A stretch of DNA of 64,000 nt from Cannabis sativa (lineage: Eukaryota; Streptophyta; Magnoliopsida; Rosales; Cannabaceae), in NCBI RefSeq assembly GCF_029168945.1, contig NC_083604.1:37257686-37321685 (forward strand), given 5' to 3'. Both the position numbers and the translations under genes were made by a program. Each line of letters begins with the position of its first letter. Position 1 is the first letter of the stretch. Positions 48,882 to 59,212 of this stretch are shown here, piece after piece. The notes under the pieces were generated by a model. It was not told where the DNA came from. It was given only the letters and a program-made list of their open reading frames with translations, and ran no database searches.

Positions 48882-50757
48882 TTTGGGTTTTGTACCCTAA
48901 ATAAAACTCTATTTCAATGTAATTTTGAATATTCATTTATCAATGAAGAAACAGATTTATTTCATTACTTGTTTAATATGTGCTATTTGGTTAATGTGAT
49001 CACTTATTTGATTTATAAATTCATCCAAATTCTTATTACATTTATATTCTTGTTTATTGTGTTGTCAACACAGTGGAAAGTAATCAAGATTATGTGATTA
49101 AATATATTTTTACAAATAGACTCAGAGTCATGGTAATGATTTACTTTCAAGAAATATGGATTTAAAACGATGTATGTGTGATTTGGATGTGATTCATGTT
49201 GATCTATGTGTTCATTGATGATTGCTTGATGTTTACAAAATTTTTACATAAAATAATTAGATTCACAATCTGAAGTTACTTTATTTGGATAGTATGGAAA
49301 AAAATTAAACAATTCACTTTTTTATAGAACTGAATTTCAATTTTATTTGAATTAGCTATTATTTTTTGAAAAATTAAAAAAAAAATTGAGGAGGGGTCAC
49401 CTACACACGTGCGCGGACACTGAGTGTCACTCGGTTAGCATGCGTGTTCGCACAATCCTTATTTGAGAAAACACACATAAGGTTGTCTGAACAGCCCCAT
49501 TCTGTGTGCGCAAATCATGCTGGCAGCCTCCTTATGTGGCAAAACTCGGCCAGCTACCCTGATGCATGCGCACAGATGGTATGAAATGCATATCATCTTA
49601 GCCAAATGTAAAAAAATTTCTTTTTTTCATGATTTTTCATGGAATTAATTTCCAATTTTTTTGTATAATTTTGTATGTAGATTTTATTTTTCAAATTTCA
49701 AATCTAATTATCAATTTAGAATTAATTAATAACCCTAATTGTGAATGACAATTCGCCTTATCTAAATAATTGTAATAGGTTAATTACACTAGTTTAGCCT
49801 AATAAAATTAATTAGTAACATAAATAATTTTCAAAATATATGAAATTTATTTTTCATTAGATTATTTTGAAACTAATTTAATAAAAATACACTTAGTTTA
49901 ATGAAATTAATTCCAGGTAAACTATATGAATTTTTCTGTATTTAATTAAATAAAGAAGTTATAACTAATTAGATTTTTCTAGATACTTAATTATTTGAAT
50001 TTTCTTAGAAAATATATTTAAATTGAAAATTAATTTTTAAATTGATTTCGGATCAACATAAATTAAAATATTTTTTTGAAATTAATAATTAAGTAGATTT
50101 TTCTAGGAAATTAGTTATTTATGTATTCCGTAAAAAATATATTTAAGTTGAAAATTTGTCAATTTTAGATCAACTTAAATTGGGATGTTTTTTCAAATTA
50201 AGGTGATTAGTTCAAGATACTTAATTTCTTATTTAATTAAATTTTGAAAATTATTTAAGTTGAAAATTTAGTTATTTTAGAACAACTTAAATTAGATATT
50301 TTCAAGTATTATTTTATTATATTTTATTTTTAGGTATTTATTTTATTATATTTTAAATCATTTTGAAATTATATTTATATATATTTTTTAAATAAAATTA
50401 AAGTTGAAAATTATTATTTTTTAATTAAGTTTAGACAAACTTAAATTAAGTAATTTTTATTATTAAAATATATAGATTAAAATAAGTGATTAATTAAAAA
50501 TATATTATTTTAAATAATGAGCTTTAATCAAAGAGACATTCGATCTCCATTGTTGGTTCAACACAGTTCTTGTTTTAGTGAGATTCATCTCTAATAGATG
50601 TTCGTTCATTAGTAATTTAACGTCGTAGAATCTCGAAAGATAAGTATTATTGTAAGTCTTTTATTCTAAGTAACGTCCACTCTAATAGTGGTTGCTAGAA
50701 GTAGGACTTACAAAGTATGAAATAATGTAGAAGCTTGTGAAATAGGAATGACCTTGA
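48882..50757 (+). mobile_element. diverged copia-type fragment C5
   Basis: It starts with ~230 bp of LTR start (TTTGGGTTTTGTACCCTAAA, then GTTGTCAACACAGTGGAAAG). It jumps near 49112 to the primer site region (CTCAGAGTCATGG, 49121-49133), so most of the LTR is deleted. The interior follows: a GC-rich island at 49385-49605, AT-rich sequence, and one structured module at ~50520-50757 (CGATCTCCATTGTTGG...). It is cut at 50758 by the start of C4. Confidence 0.75.
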
Positions 50758-50767
50758 TGTTGGAAAT

Positions 50768-51549
50768 TGTTGACCGAGATTTTCGGCAACTATTAGAATA
50801 TGATTATATTAAAGAGCTGTAAGAAAGTGAGATGAAGATTTTTACGTGGTTGGGGCGTTAATGAGCCTTAGTCCACGAGTCTTTGTTATTAATGGATGTA
50901 TTTAATACAGATTCCACACTTGAGAGAATGTTTTTCTCATAAATACAGAGAATGTTCTTGGTGAGTATTTTCTCTTCTTGCTCTTATGCAACCCAAGATT
51001 CTCGACCCCATTAAATGAGCTTTGAGGGGGTATTTATAGTGTTTTGGTGGGGTAATCCCTAGAATTGTTCTTACACATGTATCTGTAAGTATCCATAAAG
51101 TTGGGTATTTCCAATGAATATACCATGGGTGATGCATGGTCAAATCCCTAGGTGCTGTAGGGTTTTTATGAGGAATGTCCTTTTTGCCTTGTGATTGACG
51201 TGACTCTTCGCAGAGTAGCCGTCGCTAGACTTAAATGATCATTCTTGTATGGCTAACATTTTGGGGGTTGTCTTGAGTCGGACTTTATTGCGTGTTACAG
51301 TCCCAACACGCTTCCTCCCATGCGGCATTAAATGCGACTTGATTGCTCAGGAGAGGCCTGACATATCCTGGAGAGGCTTCATGCTATGCGAGCTTCCGGG
51401 AGTACCTTGTATTCCGGGTGCCTCCTCCGGGTCCCTTCCCATGGCGCTTCCTTGTGGCGTACAAAGACTTATCAAATATTTACAAGTTATCTGATCCACG
51501 TGTCCCATTTCGACTGGTCCACGTATTTTGGGCGAATTCAGGGGCAATA
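50768..51549 (-). repeat. 3' LTR of Tat copy 2
   Basis: 782 bp. On the sense strand it starts TATTGCCCC (the expected TG is mutated to TA; the other LTR has TGTTGCCCC) and ends CTCGGTCAACA. The LTR TATA box TATAAATA is at 51031-51038 on the minus strand. Confidence 0.93.
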
Positions 51550-51562
51550 TTTACCCCCCAAG
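51550..51562 (-). other. polypurine tract of Tat copy 2
   Basis: The minus strand reads CTTGGGGGGTAAA directly before the 3' LTR. Confidence 0.88.
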
Positions 51563-51603
51563 CCTTGTTTACTTGGAAAAAATAAACCAAGGCTTGCTTA
51601 GGT

Positions 51604-51800
51604 GCCTCCGGTCGACTCCTCGTTTCCCTGGCTCAAGCCTAGAGCGCGTGGGGGCACATTTAATGATGACATTTAATGCAGCGATTTGCTTTTTGTAGGA
51701 ATGTCTCCGGCCGCCTCCTCGGTCTTCTGACACGAGCTTGGGGCGCGTGAAGGTGTGTCTAATGATGGCATTGAATGCAGCGGTTCGCTTTTGCAGAGGT
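51604..51800. repeat. two ~99-bp tandem repeats upstream of antisense promoter
   Basis: Unit 1 (51604-51702) and unit 2 (51703-51800) share CTCCGG, CTCCTCG, GGCGCGTG or GAGCGCGTG, TAATGATG, AATGCAGCG and CGCTTTT/GCTTTTT in the same order with moderate divergence. They lie 180-380 bases upstream of the TATA box at 51982. Confidence 0.75.
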
Positions 51801-51981
51801 CGATTCGTTTCACGCCCTTTGATTGATGCGGCGCATTAATGGTGTCAGACGGATACTCAAACGTTTCCACCGCCTTTATGGCAGATTGATCTGATCCGTT
51901 GATTTTCGGGAATTCGAATCGTGCATCTCCCCCACCGTGCGATTGGTAGGTGACGACGCCTGTTCCTCATGCGTTTTTGCC

Positions 51982-51988
51982 TATAAAA
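51982..51988 (+). promoter_or_regulatory. TATA box of antisense gene, copy 2
   Basis: CTATAAAAGCCA at 51981-51992 is the same 12 bases as in copy 1 (6828-6834, minus strand). It is followed by a spliced leader and the ATG at 52652. Confidence 0.7.
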
Positions 51989-52186
51989 GCCACCACCTTT
52001 CCTTCATTTCGGTTACTTTCCATTCCTTGCCCTTTCTGCTCGAATTTCCCAGAGAGAAAATTCTTCAAAGTAGCATGAACTGTTTTAGCACTTAGACACT
52101 TCTTTCAGTTTTCCAGTGTTTGCCTTCGCCAGTTCTTCTCAACTTTCACTCGACCACATTCAGTACCCCCAGTTCAACGATCTACT

Positions 52187-52643
52187 GTAAGTTTCTTGCA
52201 TCCTTAGATAATAACATGCTTTTATTTACTTCGTTCGTTTTCTGGGTTCGTACTTAGAGGCTTCTGGGTGTGTGAGTGTTTAAGTTCTTCGAGTGTTCTG
52301 CTTTATGTCTACTGTTTTAGTTGTAGGATCGCCATTATCATGCCTCTGTTATAATCGTGCACTTTTGTTGAAGAGGGCCATGTGTTCTTCGTTCAACAAC
52401 CGCTTAGGGCATAGAATGGGTTTTTTTTTTCTTTTTTTTTTCTTTTACTCTGTAAAACCACTTTCTGCAATTTCACTGCACCCGACACTTGTTCAGGGAA
52501 TCTCTCTAGGGTTCCCCATGTGACACGTGTCCGGAGGGGGCCTCTTTCCAGCGGTTAGGGGACCCCCACTCCCTTTTTCTTGACTTAGGGTTTGGTATGG
52601 GACCTAACTGCTGGAATTTTCCTTTTCCCTTTTTTTTTCACAG
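52187..52643 (+). other. predicted 5'-UTR intron of antisense gene, copy 2
   Basis: The donor ACT/GTAAGT is at 52187. The acceptor, a long T tract ending CACAG, is at 52643, eight bases before the ATG. Copy 1 has an intron in the same place. The small ORF 52293-52523 lies inside it and is not supported. Confidence 0.65.
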
Positions 52644-52651
52644 AACACAAA

Positions 52652-54673
52652 ATGTCTGCTTCCGGCTCGAAATCTTCGAAGAAGAGTGGGAAAAGCATGG
52701 CCACGTTGGAGGAGGTTTCCCTGGGGCCTGTTGCCCAGGAGGGGTACAAATCTCGAGCGACCGGGTGGGAAGCGGCTGAGCTTCGATCCACCCTAACTTG
52801 TCCTCATCAGCTGGAGAATATTATTGAAGTTGCTGGGATCAAACCCTCCACCTCAGGGACCTATCACCGGCCTCCTCGTGACTCGGAGACGCCTAATCAT
52901 AACTATGACGGCTTCGGGGCTTGGAGTCAGACTCATTTGATGGCCGGTGCCATGCTCCCGCTCCAAGATTATTTTGTTAATTTCCTTGTATTTGTCGGCC
53001 TTGCGCCATACCAACTCATTCCTCAAGCTTACCGCCTGCTCTCAGGCTTATTTATTTTTTATACCGCCCGCGGCTGGGGGTCTCCCAGCCCGGCAGAAAT
53101 TTTATATTTTTACGAACTTGTATCCGTCCCCAAGAAAGGGGACAAACTTAAGGATGGTTTTTATGGGTTCCGGATCCACCCTGCTAACGAGGGGGTGGTT
53201 CCATATAATAGGCAGACTCACGTTAAGGAGTACCGCCACCGCTTTTTCTTCTCTTCCGGGTTCAGGGCCGTGGACCACCCGGAGCTTCTCACGGAGTGGG
53301 TGCGGATCCCACCTTACCAGCGGACGCCTCCTACTCAGGCTTTCCTCTGAAGGGCCCAAGCCTTTGCCTCCTATGACCGCGCCGATCTTGATGTCGGGGG
53401 CCTAGTCACCACGGAGAATTGTAGGAAGGGCAAGATGATTGCCCAGGATGAGCCGAAGAGGCCTCGGAGAGCCGACACTCCTGCTCATGGTCTGGACGGC
53501 GGGGTCTCTCCAATGGAGGAAAATCCTGCTCCTCCCAACATCGTGCTTACCCCGATTCCGGGGGACGAGGTGAGGCAGGAGCTTCGCATAGCCAAACACA
53601 ACTATGCTATTGATGAGTACTCCCGGGGGTATGCCGAAGTGGAAGCCCTTAGGAGGATTCTGCGAGCTGAGGTTGAGGCGAGCATCAACCACCCGGAATA
53701 CCAGGATCCGTGGGACCTTAATCTGGACCCCTTATCGGACTGGTTCCGTCGCTTCCTAGGGCCTACCTTGGCTCCTTTTGCCGCGGAGATGACCGGCGAG
53801 TTCGCTTCTCAGCTCACCCGTTGCGCGCCTAAGCGGTTTACCACTTGCGCTTCCCTGAACTCCATCTTCCAGGTCCAGGACCTCAGCCATTCTCTCACGG
53901 TGGTAAGTACTTTGCAATTTTTGCGTTTCCTTTTATTGTTTGTATTTTGTTTTTTCCTTTGAGAAATTCCTCCTTCTTATCCTTTCATTACGGTTCAGCT
54001 TGCTGCTGAGGCTGGCCGCCTCTCCAAGAACATCATAAACCATGGCTTCGTTTTGTCCGACTTTGGGGACATGAACGATGTCAGGAAGGTCCTCCAGGAC
54101 CTCACAGCGGAGAGGCAGATCTACCAGGAGGCTGCCGAGCGCCAGGAGGCTGCGGCCAAGGCCAAGGAAGAGGAGGCCAAACGGAGGGAGGCTCAGGCGG
54201 AGGCCATGATCCGGGACGAGGCTCAGCGAAGGGACAGGATGGAGGCCCATCACCAGGAGGAGCTAAGGGCTCAAACCGAGGCTGCTGAGAAGGCCAGGCG
54301 AGACCTTCGGGGGGCCAGGGAGGCTTTGGATGAAATGGTCGCCAAGGTGAGATCTTTAGAGGAAACTCACCAGGCGGACATAGAGTCCAAGGCCGCTCTA
54401 GCTGCGGAGCTGAAGGAGCTGAGGGACTTCAAAGAACAATCCATCAGGAAGGCCAAGAGGGCCGAGCTCCTCTCTCCCGTTTCCTGCGCCCGGTGTCCGA
54501 AGCGCTTCGACGATGGAGTCTACATGGCTTGGTCCAACAACGATCAAAATATCAAGCTTACTTTTTATCCCAAACCCGAGGAGATGATTGCCAAATTTCG
54601 GGAAAAGAAGAAGAAGCTTGATGCCGCGCTTGAGGCACGGACTGGACCTCGTCTTCCTCCGCGGGCCGACTGA
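52652..54673 (+). pseudogene. antisense accessory gene of Tat copy 2 (Transposase_28-like plus coiled coil), one nonsense codon
   Basis: Coding exons are 52652-53902 and 53999-54673, a 642-codon reading including the stop. The ATG at 52652 (MSASGSKSSKKSG) follows a 5'-UTR intron acceptor and matches the copy 1 start. Residues ~70-230 hold the conserved domain (DGFGAWSQTHL, FVGLAPYQLIPQAYRLLSGL, EILYFYEL, YRHRFFFSSGF), which I associate with PF04195. The middle contains WDLNLDPLSDWFRRF. Exon 2 gives a long charged, Ala- and Glu-rich coiled coil (residues ~440-570) and a C-terminus with CARCPKRFDDGVYMAW. Codon 233 is TGA (53348-53350), with homology in frame on both sides. Compared with copy 1, a segment between NCRK and GKM is missing. 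The role is unknown; a structural or regulatory protein is more likely than a transposase. Confidence 0.83.
53903..53998 (+). other. coding intron of antisense gene, copy 2
   Basis: GTG/GTAAGTAC donor and TTACGGTTCAG acceptor, 96 bases, T-rich, phase 0. Removing it keeps both flanking frames open (..HSLTV then LAAEAGRLSK). Confidence 0.75.
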
Positions 54674-54836
54674 GCTGCCGTACTATTGACCCAGATTCCA
54701 CCCATTTCTTTTATAACTCTTTTTTTTTTTTGTACATATTTGTTGCTGCCTTAGAACAATATACATATAGGTAGCAGCTTTTATTCGAAGGGGAGACAAT
54801 TATTAAGGCATGTCCCCGGGCCGTTTATATGTATAT

Positions 54837-55018
54837 GACCTGCCCTTTGGGCTAGGATATTTTTTATGCGATCTTTCTTTTGTCACACTTATGTTTCTTA
54901 ACCTGTCCTTTGGATCAAGATTTTTATACTTATGCTTTTTATTTCTGTGCATATTTTCTGACCTGCCCTTTGGGTCAGGATATTTTACTTAGTTTGTTTT
55001 TCTGTTTGTCCGTGCGGC
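54837..55018. repeat. three ~60-bp tandem repeats between convergent gene ends
   Basis: Units start at 54837, 54900 and 54960 with ACCTGCCCTTTGGGCT or close variants, followed by AGGATATTTT-like sequence. They lie between the antisense gene stop (54673) and the pol stop (55144), where two convergent transcripts would end. The stretch 54674-55143 holds no gene. Confidence 0.75.
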
Positions 55019-55143
55019 ATACCCTAGTACCCCCCTGAGTGGCATAGAAACTTTGTTTTTAAGGCACTCAGTTTTATTTAATATAGAGGAGGTATACATT
55101 TGGACGGTACAAACCCTTTGAACAAAATCTAAGTTTTAATTCG

Positions 55144-58100
55144 CTACTGGTAATATTTTCTGAGGTGATCGGCATTCCAAGCTCTTGGGACGGTGGTTCC
55201 GTCCATTCTTTTTAGTTTGTAAGTGCCAGAACCGATCTCGTCCTCGATCTCATATGGTCCCTCCCAATTTGGTCCAAGTACCCCCACTCCGGGTTCTTGG
55301 GTGGCTGGAAAAACCCTTCTTAGGACCATATCCCCAATAGCGAATTTTCTGTTTTTAACCTTGGAGTTAAAATACTTGGTCACCTTCTTTTGATAAGCAG
55401 CCATCCGTATTTGAGACTCATCCCGGAGTTCTTCGACTTGATCCAAAGCTTCCTGGAGCAGTGCCTGATTAGTGGCAGGATCGTAAGTCGTCCTCCTGTG
55501 GGATGGGAATAATGTTTCCACCGGGACCATTGCTTCACAACCGTACGCCATTGAGAATGGCGAGTGGCCGGTTGTGGTTCTGGGGGTCGTCCGGTAGGCC
55601 CATAATACCCTTGGCAATTCTTCAGGCCAGTTATTTTTACGGACGGCGGCTTCTTCTTCAAGGTGACCTTTAGGATTTTATTGACCGCTTCCGCCTGGCC
55701 GTTTGTTTGTGGCCTGGCTACCGCGGAGAAGCTTTTCACTACTCCGTGTTGGTTGCAGAAGTCAGTAAATTCCTCGCAATCGAATTGCTTTCCATTGTCT
55801 GAGACTATTTTGTGAGGCAAGCCGTATCGACACACTATGTTTTTGATAACAAAGTCCAATGCCTTCTTAGCAGTTATTGTCTTCATAGGCTCAGCCTCTG
55901 TCCATTTGGTGAAGTAGTCTACTGCTACTATTGCATACTTTACTCCTCCTTTTCCCGTAGGTAGAGACCCGATGAGATCTATTCCCCAGACCGCGAAGGG
56001 CCAGGGGCTGGTCATCAGGGTGATCTCGTTTGGAGGAGCTCTCGGTATGTTTGCGTACCTTTGGCACGAGTCACACTTTTGGACATAGTCTATACAATCT
56101 TTTTTCATTGTTGGCCAGAAGTACCCTTGCCTCAATATTTTCTTTGAGAGGCTGGGTCCTCCCGTATGATCTCCACAGAACCCTTCATGGACCTCCAGCA
56201 TGATTTGTCTAGCTTCAGGGTCCGATACACACCTTAAATAAGGCATGCTGAGTCCTCTCCGGTAGAGAATTTGGTCCATCATTACATAACGATGAGCACG
56301 ATGCGAATCTTTCGAGACAGTGCCCTCTCTTGGGGCAACTCACCTGTGGTTATGTATTTTATGATGGGGACCATCCAGCTGGGTTCCTGCCCAACCGTTA
56401 GTGTGGTCTCTTTTATTTTGATGCTTGGCTCTGCCAAGCGTTCCACTGGTACTACCCCCAGCTCTTCGATTTCACTGTCCGAGGCTAACTTAGCCAGACA
56501 GTCCGCATGAGCGTTCTTCTCTCGGGGGATTCTTTCTATTTTATAGTCCGTGAACTCGTGGAGCAGTTCTCGGACTATTGTTACGTACACGGCCATCCGC
56601 TCGCCGCGAGTTTGGTACTCTCCGGATACCTAGTTTACGACCAGTTGGGAGTCACTGTAAACTTCCACCCTTTTGGCTCCTACAACTTTGGCCAATTTCA
56701 GCCCTGCTATCAAGGCTTCATATTCGGCTTCATTGTTTGAAGCTGTGAAGTTGAATCGGAGTGCTGCCTGGAGCCGCAATCCAGTAGGTGATATCATGGG
56801 CACTCCGGCTCCCGAACCGTTCTCATTAGAAGCTCCGTCTACAAACACCCTCCAAGTGGGGATTGGCGGTACCGGCGTATTGGCTGTTGCCTCGGCTTCA
56901 TTACATTCGGTGATGAAGTCTGCCAAGGCTTGGCCTTTTATGGAAATCCAGGGTATGTAATGCAAGTCGAATTGACTCAGCTCCATCGCCCACTTGAGGA
57001 GTCTTCCGGACGCTTCAGGCTTCTGGAGAACTTGCCGGAGCGGATGATTGGTCAAGATTTTGATCGGATGGGCTTGGAAGTATGGCCTCAGCTTTCTTGA
57101 TGCCATCAGGAGGCAGAATACTAATTTTTCAATGACCGGATACCTTGTCTCGGCCCCTATCATGCGCTTACTGACATAGTACACGGGGTGCTGAGTTTTT
57201 TCTTCCTCCCGGACCAGGGCAGCGCTGATCGCGTGCTCGGAGACGGCCAAGTAAAGGAACAAGTCTTCTCCAAGGACGGGTTTCGATAGGATAGGAGGTT
57301 TGGCCATGTGGTCTTTTAACCTCTTGAATGCCTCCTCGCATTCATCCGACCATTCGAACTTTTGGCATTTCTTCAATATGTCCGTGGATCGTGAGATAAA
57401 GCGGCTCAGTGCGGCTACCTTTCCGGTCAAGCTTTGCACGTCTTTATGTTTCTTGGGGTATGGCATGTCCAGGAGAGCCTGGATTTTCTCCGGGTTTGCT
57501 TCGATCCCCCTTTGGCTGACTATGAAGCCCAAGAATTTTCCCGACTTGACCCCGAAGGTGCACTTTTTCGGGTTGAGCTTCATACCGTATCTCCGGACGA
57601 CTTCGAAACATTCTTCTAAGTCGCTTGCATGGCTGTTGCAAGCTTTGGATTTGACGAGCATGTCGTCCACATATACCTCCATGTTCCGTCCCAGGAGGCT
57701 TTTAAACATCCGGTTAACCATTCTTTGGTAAGTTGCTCTGGCATTTTTCAGTCCGAAAGGCATGACTAGGTAGCAGTATACCCCCTTATCGGTCCTGAAG
57801 CTAGTGCACTCCTGGTCTGCCATATGCATTTTTATTTGGTTGTACCCAGCATAGGCATCCATGAAGGACAACAGTTTAAATCCAGACGTGGCGTCTACCA
57901 TTTGGTCGATCCTGGGTAGCGGGAAGCAGTCCTTTGGGCAGGCTTTGTTTAGATCTGTGAAATCTATACAAACTCGCCAAGTCCCGTTCGGCTTGGGCAC
58001 CAGGACCGGGTTGGCCAGCCATTCCGGATAGTACACGTCGCGGATCATGCCACTGGCCAAAAGTTTGTCCACCTCTTTCTCCAAGGCCTCGGCTTTCACC

Positions 58101-59212
58101 GAGTCGAGCGGGCGTCTCTTTTGCTGTACAGGGGGCATGTCCGGGTTGACATTGAGTACATGTGTGATGACATGAGGGATGATGCCAGTCATGTCTTCTT
58201 GGCACCATGCAAAGATGTCGATGGCGCCCTTCAGTGTTTTTATTATTTTATCCTTTTCCTCCGGATCCAGGCTCTTCCCTATCCGGAGTACTTTGGTGGA
58301 GTCGTCGTCGCACACTGGTATTTCTTCGACGTCCTCCATTGGTTCCACGACCCTTTCGGATCCTATGCGAGGATCCAACTCGTCCTCTTCAGCCTCCTCT
58401 ATCTCAGGGGACCCCCGGACCATGAGTACTGGTAACTGGGTGGCAACATTGTAACACTGCCTGGCTTCTCCTTGATTTCCCCTCACAGTTCCGACTCTGG
58501 CCTCCTGGGTAGGGAATTTTAGGCACAGGTGTCGGATTGAAGTAATCGCACCAAAGTCCACTAGGGCCGGTCGGCCTAGGATCGCGTTGTAGGCTGTTGG
58601 ACAGTCTACCACCACGAAGGTGCAATACTTAAATGTGCTCTGGGGGGTATCCGGGCACAGGGTAACCGGGAGCCTTACTTTTCCCATCGGGATTAGCGTC
58701 GTCCCGTTAAACCCCGTGAGCTGTGACCCACTAGGCGAGAGGTCCCGGTCGGTCAACCCTATCGCAGTGAAGGCTTCTTTGAAGAGCAAGTTCACGGCAC
58801 TCCCATTGTCAATCAGGACCCTAGCCACCACTTTATTTGCGATGGGGGTCTCTATGACCAGCGGGTCGTGGTGAGGAAAACGCACCGTCTTGGCGTCCTC
58901 TTCCGTGAACGTTATGGGTTGGTCCATTAGCCGAGGCCTTTGAGCTGGGAGTTGAGTAACCTCCCACACCTCACTGTGTTTCGCGGCCTCGGCATATCGT
59001 TTTCGCTCCTTGCGAGTGTTTCCTCCGATATGGGGACCTCCGGAGATCATGGCTACCCGTCCATTAGGCCGGGGCGGTAGCCCGGGTATATGCTGGGTGT
59101 CACCTGCGGGAGCAGCTGGAGGCAATACTCCTGCTGTACCCCCGGTGTTCCGGAGGCATACTCCGGCCACCGCCCGGATTAAGGTGGGGCAACCTATTTT
59201 TGATCCACTCAT
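55144..59212 (-). pseudogene. pol: pol polyprotein of Tat copy 2 (PR-RT-RNase H-integrase)
   Basis: The frame opens at 59212 and runs to 56630. The protease DNGSAVNLLF is at ~58785. RT covers ~58140-57500 with PKPNGTWRVCIDF and catalytic YVDDMLVKS (~57670). RNase H begins VFVDGASNENG (~56850). A TAG at ~56630 interrupts DSQLVVN-VSGEY. RNase H continues to ~56300 (IPREKNAHADCLAKLAS). A frame change near 56300 leads to integrase (56282 to ~55650) with the zinc segment HEGFCGDH...CDSCQ, core DLIGSLP and VSDNGKQF, and QTNGQAEAVN with the third acidic residue. A one-base change near 55645 shifts to the final frame (55617-55144), ending RKYYQ. There are thus about three breaks in an otherwise full pol. 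Confidence 0.95.
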
